From: Lachnospiraceae bacterium
GTDB lineage: Bacteria; Bacillota; Clostridia; Lachnospirales; Lachnospiraceae
Length of the DNA: 64,000 nt
Direction of reading: 5' to 3'
Assembly: GCA_021770345.1 (NCBI GenBank)
Contig: JAETRD010000006.1
Location: forward strand, 1 to 64,000
Of the stretch, positions 49,788 through 57,803 are shown piece after piece (position 1 is the stretch's first letter; each line of letters starts with the position of its first letter). The translations under genes were made by a program, and so were the position numbers. A model generated the notes under the pieces. That model did no database searches and was not told the origin of the DNA. It saw nothing but the letters and a program-made list of their open reading frames with translations.

Positions 49788-49864
49788 GTTTAAACAAATT
49801 CACGCAAAGGTATTGACATGTTTAAACAAGTATGCTATAACAGGATCAGAACATGTTTAAACAA
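49788..49864 (+). promoter_or_regulatory. tre promoter with three TGTTTAAACA operators
   Basis: TTGACA (49814-49819), a 17-base spacer and TATAAC (49837-49842) form the promoter of the tre operon. The palindrome TGTTTAAACA occurs at 49788-49797, 49820-49829 (inside the spacer) and 49855-49864 (just past the start site). Spacing is 32-35 bases. Repression by the divergent GntR protein is expected. Confidence 0.88.
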
Positions 49865-49895
49865 GTAGGAAAAATAAGAGGAGGATTCTAAAAAA

Positions 49896-51848
49896 ATGGG
49901 AAAATATGAAGAGGACGCGAAACAGCTGTTGCGTCTGGTGGGTGGAAAAGAGAACATTGCAGCGGTTTCGCATTGTATGACGAGACTGCGTTTTGCCCTG
50001 GTCGATCCGCAGAAGGCAGACGTGAAGGAAATCGAGGCGCTGAAGGCAGTAAAAGGAAGCTTTACGCAGTCGGGACAGTTTCAGGTAATCATCGGCAATA
50101 CGGTAGCTGATTTTTATAACGACTTTGTAAAAGAGGCGGGAATTGAGGGGGTATCCAAGGATGCGGTAAAGCAGGCGGCGAAGAAAAATCAGAATGTATT
50201 GCAGCGCATAATCACTGCGCTGGCGGAGATTTTTGCGCCGTTAATTCCGGCAATCATTACGGGCGGCCTGATTCTGGGTTTCCGGAATTGTATTGACAGC
50301 CTGTATCTGTTCGAAAACGGGACGAAAACATTATGCGACATCAGTCAGTTCTGGGCAGGCATCGACAGTTTTCTCTGGCTGATCGGCGAAGCGGTTTTCC
50401 ATATGCTTCCGGTCGGAATTTGCTGGTCGGTGACAAAGAAGATGGGTACGACACAGATGCTCGGGATTGTACTCGGTCTGACGCTGGTGTCCGGACAGCT
50501 GTTAAATGCGTATGCGGTTGCGGGGACAGCGGCGGCGGATATTCCGAAGTGGGATTTCGGCGGCTTCCGGATCAATATGATCGGTTATCAGGGGCAGGTG
50601 ATACCGGCGATTTTGGCGGCATTTACCCTCGTATATCTGGAAAAATTCTTCCGAAAAATCACACCGCAGGTTGTCTCGATGATTGTCGTCCCGTTCTGCA
50701 GTCTGTTATTGTCGGTAATGGCGGCACATTTTGTGCTTGGGCCGATCGGCTGGAAAATCGGAGTGGGGGTATCTTCGCTTGTATATGCCGGAATTACCGG
50801 AACATTTAAGGTTGTGTTCGCCGCGGTCTTCGGCGTTGTCTATGCTCCGCTTGTAATTACGGGACTTCATCATATGTCCAATGCGATTGACTTACAGTTG
50901 ATCGCAGATTACGAGGGAACCATGCTGTGGCCGATGATTGCACTGTCAAATATCGCGCAGGGTTCTGCGGTTCTCGGAATGATCTGGCTGCAGAGAAAAG
51001 ATCCGGAAGCGCAGGAAGTAAATATTCCGACATGCATTTCCTGTTATCTCGGCGTCACGGAACCGGCCATTTTCGGCGTAAACTTAAAGAAGGTGTTTCC
51101 GTTTGTCTGCGGGATGATCGGTTCCGGTATCGCAGCGGTTGTCTGTGTGGCGACCGGAACAACCGCAAATGCGATCGGTGTGGGCGGTATACCGGGTATC
51201 CTGTCCATCCAGCCTCAGTATATGGCCTCTTTTGCGGTCTGCATGGCAATCGCGGTTGCAGTTCCGTTCTTACTGACCGTGGCTGTCGGAAAGAAGCGCC
51301 TGCAGGCGGAGCAGGCAGTCGGAACCGCGGAGCCGGCAGAGATTGATGCCGGAGCAGGTCAAAATGCAAAGGAAATTACGGATTCCGTAATGCCGGAAAC
51401 GTTTATTGCATTTTTAACCGGAAGGGCGATTTCGTTAGCCGAAGTCGGAGACGGCGTATTTTCGGAGGGAATTATGGGAGACGGCATGGCGATTGTTCCG
51501 GAAAACGAGACGCTGTATGCACCGGCAGACGCGGAAGTTGCCGTGCTGATGCCGGAATCCCGGCATGCCTGCGGGTTAAAGCTGGAAAACGGTATGGAAA
51601 TTCTGTTACATATCGGGATTGACACCGTAGGCATGAACGGGGACGGATTTGAATATCTGGTGCAGGAAGGCCAGAAGGTCCGTGCGGGGACGCCGCTCAT
51701 CAAATTTGACCGGAAAAAAATCAAAGCGGCGGGGCATCCGGATGTCACGGTATGTATTATTACCGAGGAGGGTGACGCGCGGGAGATCCGGTTTCACACG
51801 GGAATGTATGTAAAAGAAAAAGAGACGGCGGTGGCGGAGATAAAATAG
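49896..51848 (+). CDS. treP: PTS trehalose EIIBCA permease
   Basis: This 650-residue protein fuses three PTS units. EIIB (about 1-85) carries the phospho-Cys in VSHCMTRLRFAL. EIIC (about 100-470) is a ten-helix membrane channel, with ITGGLILGFRNCIDSLYLFE and GLHHMSNAIDLQL. EIIA of the glucose type (about 505-640) has APADAEVAVLMPESRHACGL and the phospho-His in ILLHIGIDTVG. It imports trehalose and phosphorylates it. Presence of EIIA on the same chain means no separate EIIA is needed. AGAGGAGGATTC lies before the ATG. The operon continues with treC, HPr, EI and a HAD protein. Confidence 0.93.
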   Translation: MGKYEEDAKQLLRLVGGKENIAAVSHCMTRLRFALVDPQKADVKEIEALKAVKGSFTQSGQFQVIIGNTVADFYNDFVKEAGIEGVSKDAVKQAAKKNQNVLQRIITALAEIFAPLIPAIITGGLILGFRNCIDSLYLFENGTKTLCDISQFWAGIDSFLWLIGEAVFHMLPVGICWSVTKKMGTTQMLGIVLGLTLVSGQLLNAYAVAGTAAADIPKWDFGGFRINMIGYQGQVIPAILAAFTLVYLEKFFRKITPQVVSMIVVPFCSLLLSVMAAHFVLGPIGWKIGVGVSSLVYAGITGTFKVVFAAVFGVVYAPLVITGLHHMSNAIDLQLIADYEGTMLWPMIALSNIAQGSAVLGMIWLQRKDPEAQEVNIPTCISCYLGVTEPAIFGVNLKKVFPFVCGMIGSGIAAVVCVATGTTANAIGVGGIPGILSIQPQYMASFAVCMAIAVAVPFLLTVAVGKKRLQAEQAVGTAEPAEIDAGAGQNAKEITDSVMPETFIAFLTGRAISLAEVGDGVFSEGIMGDGMAIVPENETLYAPADAEVAVLMPESRHACGLKLENGMEILLHIGIDTVGMNGDGFEYLVQEGQKVRAGTPLIKFDRKKIKAAGHPDVTVCIITEEGDAREIRFHTGMYVKEKETAVAEIK

Positions 51849-51871
51849 AGCGGGAGACAGGGAGGTATAAG

Positions 51872-53524
51872 ATGGCGGATTTCGGTGATAAGGTGGTTTA
51901 TCAGATTTACCCGAAATCATTTCGGGATACGAACGGGGACGGTTTCGGAGACATCCCCGGGGTGATTGAGAAATTAGATTATCTACAGGAACTGGGGGTG
52001 GACTATCTGTGGTTGACTCCGTTTTTCCCCTCGCCCCAGAGGGATAACGGATATGATGTGGCGGATTACCGGAGCATCAGCCCGCAGTTCGGAACGATGG
52101 AAGATCTGGAAAATTTAATCCGACAGAGCAGAGAGCGGGGCATGGGGATCATGTTGGATATGGTATTCAATCATACTTCGACACGGCATGAATGGTTTCA
52201 GAAGGCGCTGGCAGGCGATGAGGAGTATCAGAACTATTATATTTTCAAAGAAGGTACGCCCGACCATGCCCCCACAAACTGGAAGTCAAAGTTCGGCGGC
52301 ACCGCATGGGAATATGTGCCCGAGCTGAAAAAGTGGTATCTGCACCTGTACGATGTGACTCAGGCGGACTTAAACTGGGATAATCCCGGAGTGCGGGAAG
52401 AGTTAAAAGAGATTCTCCGGTTCTGGAAGGAAAAAGGGATTCGGGCATTCCGGTTTGATGTGATTAATCTGGTTTCCAAGCCCGGGCAGATGGAAGATGA
52501 TTTTGAAGGGGACGGACGGCGGTTCTACAGTGACGGTCCGCATATCCATGCGTATCTGAAAGAACTGGTAAAAGATGCGGGCATTGCGGATTTTGTGACG
52601 GTGGGAGAGATGTCCTCCACGTCGCTGGAACACTGTATCCGGTATTCCGCCCCGGAAGAGAAAGAGCTTTCCATGTGTTTTAATTTCCATCATCTGAAGG
52701 TGGACTACAAAGACGGGGATAAATGGGCGCTGAATCCTGTGGATTATAAGAAATTAAAGGAGCTCTTTGTCGAATGGCAGACGGGAATGCAGGAGGGAGG
52801 AGGCTGGAACGCGCTGTTCTGGTGCAACCACGACCAGCCCCGCATTGTCAGCAGGATGGGAAATGAAGGCATTTACTGGAAAGAGTCGGCGAAAATGCTG
52901 GCGGGCATGATCCATTTTATGCGCGGGACACCTTATATTTATCAGGGGGAGGAGATCGGTATGCAAAATGCCCATTATCCTTCGATAGAACGGTACCGGG
53001 ATGTGGAGAGCCTGAATTATTATCAAATTTTGCTGGAAGAAGGAAAGACAAAGGAGGAAGCGCTTGAGATTTTGGCGGCAAGATCCCGGGATAACGGCAG
53101 GACTCCGATGCAGTGGAACGGGGAACGGTATGGCGGATTTTCCGGGGAAGAACCGTGGATTCCGATGTCTGCGGCATTCAGAAAAGAAATCACGGTGGAA
53201 GCGCAGCAAAACGACGAAGATTCCGTCCTTGCCTTTTATAAAAAGCTGATTGCGATGAGAAAAAAATATCCGGTGATTGCAAAAGGAGAAATCTCTTTTT
53301 TGGAGACGGAGACGGATTTGGTGTTGGCTTACCGAAGAGAGCTCGGGGAGCAGCAGATGATTGTGATCTGCAATCTTGACGGCAGGAAGCAGCGTGTGAT
53401 AGTACCCGGAGAGCGGAGCGGTTGGAGAATATTGCTGGAGAATTATAAAGGCCGGGAAATACCTTTGGAAGAAATGTATACAATGGAACCGTATGAGTTC
53501 ATGGTTCTTGGAAATGTAAAATAG
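51872..53524 (+). CDS. treC: Alpha,alpha-phosphotrehalase (GH13)
   Basis: This 550-residue GH13 enzyme hydrolyses trehalose-6-phosphate to glucose and glucose-6-phosphate. It starts KVVYQIYPKSFRDTNGDGFG. Catalytic-region motifs are MVFNHTSTRHEWF, RAFRFDVINLVSKPG (Asp nucleophile), VTVGEMSSTSLEHCIRY (Glu acid/base) and WCNHDQPRIVSRMGN (Asp). The RAFRFDVINL and GEMSSTS stretches fit TreC more closely than oligo-1,6-glucosidase, and the adjacent PTS gene supports phospho-trehalose as substrate. AGGGAGGTATAAG is the ribosome site. It lies 23 bases after treP. Confidence 0.93.
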   Translation: MADFGDKVVYQIYPKSFRDTNGDGFGDIPGVIEKLDYLQELGVDYLWLTPFFPSPQRDNGYDVADYRSISPQFGTMEDLENLIRQSRERGMGIMLDMVFNHTSTRHEWFQKALAGDEEYQNYYIFKEGTPDHAPTNWKSKFGGTAWEYVPELKKWYLHLYDVTQADLNWDNPGVREELKEILRFWKEKGIRAFRFDVINLVSKPGQMEDDFEGDGRRFYSDGPHIHAYLKELVKDAGIADFVTVGEMSSTSLEHCIRYSAPEEKELSMCFNFHHLKVDYKDGDKWALNPVDYKKLKELFVEWQTGMQEGGGWNALFWCNHDQPRIVSRMGNEGIYWKESAKMLAGMIHFMRGTPYIYQGEEIGMQNAHYPSIERYRDVESLNYYQILLEEGKTKEEALEILAARSRDNGRTPMQWNGERYGGFSGEEPWIPMSAAFRKEITVEAQQNDEDSVLAFYKKLIAMRKKYPVIAKGEISFLETETDLVLAYRRELGEQQMIVICNLDGRKQRVIVPGERSGWRILLENYKGREIPLEEMYTMEPYEFMVLGNVK

Positions 53525-53540
53525 GAAAATGGAGGGAAAG

Positions 53541-53798
53541 ATGAAGAAATTTGAGTATGTGATCAGAGACGAAGTGGGAATTCACGCAAGACCGGCCGGA
53601 ATGCTGGCAAAGGAAGCAAAGAAATACGAGAGCAAAATCGTAATCTGCAGGGACGGAAAAAAAGTCGAAGCGACAAAACTGATGGCTGTTATGGGATTGG
53701 GCGTAAAATGCGGGAATACCGTGGAAGTAGAAGTGGAAGGCGCAGACGAGGATGCGGCGTTTGAGGCAGTAAAAGCGTTTTTTGAAACAAACTTATAG
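53541..53798 (+). CDS. ptsH: HPr-like phosphocarrier in tre operon
   Basis: This 85-residue protein starts at ATG 53541 with GGAGGGAAAG before it. The phospho-His motif GIHARPAGML is at 15-20. Position 46 of HPr, normally the HprK-target Ser, is not Ser here: ATKLMAVMGLGVK occupies the region. It can therefore pass phosphate to EIIA but probably cannot act as the CcpA co-repressor. It is the third gene of the tre operon. A second, housekeeping HPr is expected elsewhere, but none is visible here. Confidence 0.92.
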   Translation: MKKFEYVIRDEVGIHARPAGMLAKEAKKYESKIVICRDGKKVEATKLMAVMGLGVKCGNTVEVEVEGADEDAAFEAVKAFFETNL

Positions 53799-53904
53799 GG
53801 CAGGCTGCCGTCGAAACGGTCAGGCCGTTGTGCCCAAAGCGCAATCTGCCTGATTATATTCGGAAATCGGGAGGGAAAAAATTGAAAATTAAAATTTTCA
53901 ATTT

Positions 53905-53971
53905 CAAGTTTGTGCGCACACGCACAAACTTGAGAGCCATATATGGCTTTGCACAAAAAAGCGTGTGCGCA
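53905..53971 (+). promoter_or_regulatory. Mutually exclusive hairpins before Enzyme I gene
   Basis: CAAGTTTGTGCG (53905-53916) pairs with CGCACAAACTTG (53921-53932). The overlapping TGCGCACACGC (53913-53923) pairs instead with GCGTGTGCGCA (53961-53971), which touches the AAGGAGG ribosome site at 53971-53977. AGCCATATATGGCT (53935-53948) is a further palindrome. This suggests an RNA-level control of EI synthesis. Confidence 0.65.
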
Positions 53972-53982
53972 AGGAGGTAAAT

Positions 53983-55599
53983 ATGCAGAAATTATCCGGA
54001 AAATCCGTATATAAAGGAATTGTACTCGGACCGGTGCTTGTGTTAAAAAAGAAGGAGCAGACAATAAAGAGAGTCGGTACAGCCGATCCGGAAGCGGAGA
54101 TAAAGCGCCTGGAAAAAGCCGTGGAACTGACGGCCTTACAGCTGCAACGTCTGTATGAAAAGGCGGTCGGGGAAGTCGGGGAGGCGAGCGCGGCAATTTT
54201 TGAAGTCCACCGGATGATGCTGGAGGATGAGGATTATCGGAACGCGATCTACAACATGATCCGCACGGAAACGGTAAATGCGGAGTATGCGGTGGCGGTT
54301 ACAGGCGATAATTTTTCCGAAATGTTTGCCGATATGGACGATGAATACATGAAAGCGAGAGCCGCGGACGTGAAAGACATATCGAACCGTCTGGTATGCA
54401 ATTTAACGGGGGAAGAAGAAACAAATCCGACGTCAACGGAGCCTTCCGTCATCGTGGCGGAGGATTTGAGCCCGAGCGAGACCGTTCAGATGGATAAGGA
54501 GAAAATACTTGGGTTTGTGACTGTTTGCGGTTCCACCAATTCCCATACCGCAATTCTTGCGAGAATGATGAATATTCCGGCGCTGGTCGGCGTGCCGATC
54601 GACCTGGATGAAATTCATACGGGAATGGAAGCGGTCGTAGACGGCTTTCGGGGAGAAGTTATATTGGAACCGTCTGACGAAATCCGTGCCCGGACGGAGG
54701 AGCGGATTCGGGAGGAGAAAGAAAAAACGCTTCTGCTTCAGACGCTGAAGGGAAAAGAGACGGTTACTTCCGACGGGAGAAACGTGCATCTCTATGCCAA
54801 TATCGGAAGTGCCGGCGATGTGGGATATGTGCTGGAAAATGACGCGGAGGGTATCGGGTTATTCCGCAGTGAATTTCTGTATCTGGGGAGAGATGATTTT
54901 CCGACGGAGGAGGAGCAGTTTGCGGCGTACAGGCAGGTTGTCCAGACAATGGCAGGCAAAAAGGTGATTATCCGGACCTTAGATATCGGAGCGGATAAAC
55001 AGGCCGATTATTTCAATCTGGGAGAGGAAGAGAACCCGGCTATGGGCTACCGTGCGATTCGCATCTGCTTAAAACAGCCGGAGATATTCAAGACGCAGCT
55101 CCGGGCGTTGCTGCGCGCCGCGGCCTTCGGAAATCTGTCCGTGATGTACCCCATGATCACGTCGGTGGAAGAAGTGGAGCAGATTTCCTCGATTGTGGAA
55201 GAAGTGCAAAAGGAACTGGAAGAGCAGCAGACCCCGTATAAAATGCCGGAACAGGGGATTATGATCGAGACGCCCGCGGCAGTCATGATCAGTGACGAAC
55301 TGGCACGCAGGGTAGACTTTTTCAGCATCGGAACCAATGATCTGACGCAGTACACATTGGCCGTTGACCGGCAGAACGGGCGGTTGGACGATTTTTACAA
55401 TCCACATCACGGGGCAATCCTGAAAATGATACGGATGGTGGTAGAAAATGCCCATAAGGCCGGAAAATGGGTCGGCATCTGCGGAGAGCTGGGGGCGGAT
55501 ACGGAACTTACGGAAACATTCGTCAATATGGGCGTAGATGAATTGTCCGTGGTGCCGTCTGTGATATTAAAATTGAGAAAGATCATTCGTGAAATGTAA
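53983..55599 (+). CDS. ptsI: PTS Enzyme I (phosphoenolpyruvate-protein phosphotransferase)
   Basis: This 538-residue enzyme starts at ATG 53983 after AAGGAGG. It accepts phosphate from PEP and passes it to HPr. The N-terminal HPr-binding/phospho-His part (about 1-230) has SGKSVYKGIVLGPVLVL and the His in VCGSTNSHTAILARMMNIPA. The C-terminal PEP-binding barrel (about 255-538) includes GLFRSEFLYLGRD, TLDIGADKQADYFNLG, MGYRAIRICL and DFFSIGTNDLTQYTLAVDRQ, with GICGELGAD near the end. It is slightly shorter than the usual 570 or so residues. It lies 184 bases after HPr, with structured RNA between. Confidence 0.94.
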   Translation: MQKLSGKSVYKGIVLGPVLVLKKKEQTIKRVGTADPEAEIKRLEKAVELTALQLQRLYEKAVGEVGEASAAIFEVHRMMLEDEDYRNAIYNMIRTETVNAEYAVAVTGDNFSEMFADMDDEYMKARAADVKDISNRLVCNLTGEEETNPTSTEPSVIVAEDLSPSETVQMDKEKILGFVTVCGSTNSHTAILARMMNIPALVGVPIDLDEIHTGMEAVVDGFRGEVILEPSDEIRARTEERIREEKEKTLLLQTLKGKETVTSDGRNVHLYANIGSAGDVGYVLENDAEGIGLFRSEFLYLGRDDFPTEEEQFAAYRQVVQTMAGKKVIIRTLDIGADKQADYFNLGEEENPAMGYRAIRICLKQPEIFKTQLRALLRAAAFGNLSVMYPMITSVEEVEQISSIVEEVQKELEEQQTPYKMPEQGIMIETPAAVMISDELARRVDFFSIGTNDLTQYTLAVDRQNGRLDDFYNPHHGAILKMIRMVVENAHKAGKWVGICGELGADTELTETFVNMGVDELSVVPSVILKLRKIIREM

Positions 55600-55629
55600 A
55601 AACAGAGTGGTTTGCGAGGAGCAGGCGAT

Positions 55630-56433
55630 ATGAATCATAACATAAAACTGGTTGCGGTTGATATAGACGGTACGTTTGTCCGTTCGGACTACACTTACGA
55701 TGTTCCGCGGTTTCGGCATATTTTATCCCGCATGCAAAGTGCCGGCTGCGATTTTGTCGTGGCAAGCGGGAATCAGTATTATCAGCTGAGGCACTTATTT
55801 CCGGGTGATCATGAGAAACTGTCTTTTGTGGCGGAAAACGGAGCGTTTGTAAAAGACAGAGAAGAACTTGTCTTTACTGCGGATATGCCGAAGGATACGG
55901 TAGATGAGGTCATCGATGTGTGCAGGGAATATCCCGAAATATCAAATGTCCTATGCGGGGTGGACAGTGCGTACTGTCAGCGGGGAACGGTGAGCCGGGC
56001 ATTTTTTGAACTGACCGGTATCTATTACCACCGTCTGAAGTGGGTGGACGATTTCAAAGAGGTAAAGGACCGAATCCTGAAATTTGCGCCGACGGTTCCG
56101 GAAGAAAAAACATATGTTTATTATGACATATTTGCCGAACGGCTCAAAGGGAAGGTCGAGCCTACGACGAGCGGTCACGGTTCCATTGACCTGATTGTAC
56201 CCGGGTGTCATAAAGCGTCTGGCCTGAAACGCCTCGCGGAGCGCCGGGGAATTTCGCCGGAACAGTGTGCCGCGTTCGGCGACGGGGGAAACGATATCGA
56301 AATGCTGCAATACTGCGGGCACAGTTATGCAATGGAAAACGCACCCCAAAATGTAAAAAATGCGGCGAAATATGTCTGCCCTTCCAATGAAGAAGACGGG
56401 GTACTTGTCACGCTGGAAAAAATATTTGCGTAA
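55630..56433 (+). CDS. Cof-type HAD hydrolase
   Basis: This 267-residue protein starts at ATG 55630 after GAGGAGCAGGCG. The HAD motifs are VAVDIDGTFVRSDYTYD (motif I, Asp nucleophile), FVVASGNQYYQLRHL (motif II), a Lys in GCHKASGLKRLAERRG (motif III) and AAFGDGGNDIEMLQYCGHSY (motif IV). The cap domain lies in the middle (about 85-195). Cof-type phosphatases dephosphorylate sugar phosphates. As the last gene of the tre operon it may clear excess sugar phosphate, perhaps trehalose-6-phosphate, but the substrate is not proven. Confidence 0.9.
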   Translation: MNHNIKLVAVDIDGTFVRSDYTYDVPRFRHILSRMQSAGCDFVVASGNQYYQLRHLFPGDHEKLSFVAENGAFVKDREELVFTADMPKDTVDEVIDVCREYPEISNVLCGVDSAYCQRGTVSRAFFELTGIYYHRLKWVDDFKEVKDRILKFAPTVPEEKTYVYYDIFAERLKGKVEPTTSGHGSIDLIVPGCHKASGLKRLAERRGISPEQCAAFGDGGNDIEMLQYCGHSYAMENAPQNVKNAAKYVCPSNEEDGVLVTLEKIFA

Positions 56434-56558
56434 TATTCGGATCGTATATATAAAAGAACGGTCCGGTCAGAAAAATCGGCGGGAATAAATAGCAGGGGTT
56501 CCGGGGAAACTGATCTCAGAGAAACAGGCGGGAGAAATCCTGCCGGGACGGAGTACCT

Positions 56559-57767
56559 ATGAACCCATTTTTAAAGAACTATTTATCTGATATCATCCGG
56601 GTTCCCTTTACGCTGGAGACGGCGGACGAGCTGTGTGCGCTCGGTGACAGGACCGGGGGAAATGAGACGGATGCTTTCCGGGTGAAGATGAGACGGGCAC
56701 CGGAGAAAAAGGCGCTTCTGGCGAGCACCTCCCTTGCGCTCGGGGAGGCGTATATGCGCGGTGATATCGAGGTGGACCGGGACCTCTTTGAGGTGTTAAA
56801 CCTCTTTTTGGGACAGATGGAGACGTTTCACCGGAACGGGGGCGCGTTAAAAAAACTTGTGCACACTTCACTTTCGAGACAAAATCAGGAGCGGGAAGTG
56901 ACGTCGCACTATGATATCGGAAATGATTTTTACCGGCTCTGGCTGGACGATACGATGAGCTATTCCTGTGCGTATTTTAAGGATGCCGGGGATGACACGG
57001 AAGCGTATGCGCTGCAGCCGGCGGACAGGGAACGGCTGACGCAGGCGCAGACGGACAAGGTGGATCACATTCTGGAAAAGTTACAGCTGAAACCGGGGAT
57101 GCGTCTGCTGGATATCGGCTGCGGCTGGGGCTTTCTCCTTGCGCGCGCAGCGGAAAAATACGGTGTAACCGGACTTGGAATCACGCTTTCCGTGGAACAG
57201 CAGGCCGCGTTTTCGCAGCTTATCGGGCAGAAACATTTAGGGGAACGGCTGTCGGTGCGGCGCATGGATTACAGGGAGCTTGAGAAATCGGGGCTTGTTT
57301 TTGACCGTGTGGTCAGCGTCGGGATGCTCGAGCATGTGGGCCGCGGGAATTACGGACTGTTTCTGAAAAACGTAAATGCGGTGCTTGCGGACGGCGGGCT
57401 GTTTCTGCTACATTTTATCAGTGCCTTAAAGGAGCATCCGGGGGATGCGTGGATCAAGAAATACATTTTTCCGGGCGGAGTGATTCCGAGCCTTCGGGAA
57501 ATCATCGGAGAGATGGCGGAGCAGAACTTTTATACACTCGATGTCGAGAGCCTGCGCCGGCATTACACAAAGACGCTGCTCAGCTGGCGGAAGGCCCTGA
57601 CGGAGCAGCGGGAGAAGGTCATAAAAATGCAGGGGGAAGAATTTTACCGCATGTGGGAGCTTTATCTGGCGTCCTGCGCGGCCACCTTCTACAACGGGGT
57701 GATTGACCTGCACCAGGTCCTGATGTCGAAAGGGATTAACAACCAAACGGCGATGGTGCGGGGGTAA
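56559..57767 (+). CDS. cfa: Cyclopropane-fatty-acyl-phospholipid synthase
   Basis: This 402-residue SAM-dependent enzyme adds a methylene bridge to unsaturated acyl chains of membrane lipids. After an N-terminal lipid-binding region (about 1-100) come SHYDIGNDFYRLWLDDTMSY, YSCAYFKDAGDDTE, the SAM-binding LLDIGCGWGFLLARAAEKYG, GLGITLSVEQQA and VSVGMLEHVGRGNYG. AHFYNGVIDLHQV-like AATFYNGVIDLHQVL closes the domain. It lies 125 bases after the HAD gene; this gap shows only weak hairpins, so it is probably a separate transcript. Confidence 0.95.
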   Translation: MNPFLKNYLSDIIRVPFTLETADELCALGDRTGGNETDAFRVKMRRAPEKKALLASTSLALGEAYMRGDIEVDRDLFEVLNLFLGQMETFHRNGGALKKLVHTSLSRQNQEREVTSHYDIGNDFYRLWLDDTMSYSCAYFKDAGDDTEAYALQPADRERLTQAQTDKVDHILEKLQLKPGMRLLDIGCGWGFLLARAAEKYGVTGLGITLSVEQQAAFSQLIGQKHLGERLSVRRMDYRELEKSGLVFDRVVSVGMLEHVGRGNYGLFLKNVNAVLADGGLFLLHFISALKEHPGDAWIKKYIFPGGVIPSLREIIGEMAEQNFYTLDVESLRRHYTKTLLSWRKALTEQREKVIKMQGEEFYRMWELYLASCAATFYNGVIDLHQVLMSKGINNQTAMVRG

Positions 57768-57803
57768 CGGAGCTGACCGTGTGTCCTTGTTCATCGAAGG
57801 TAA

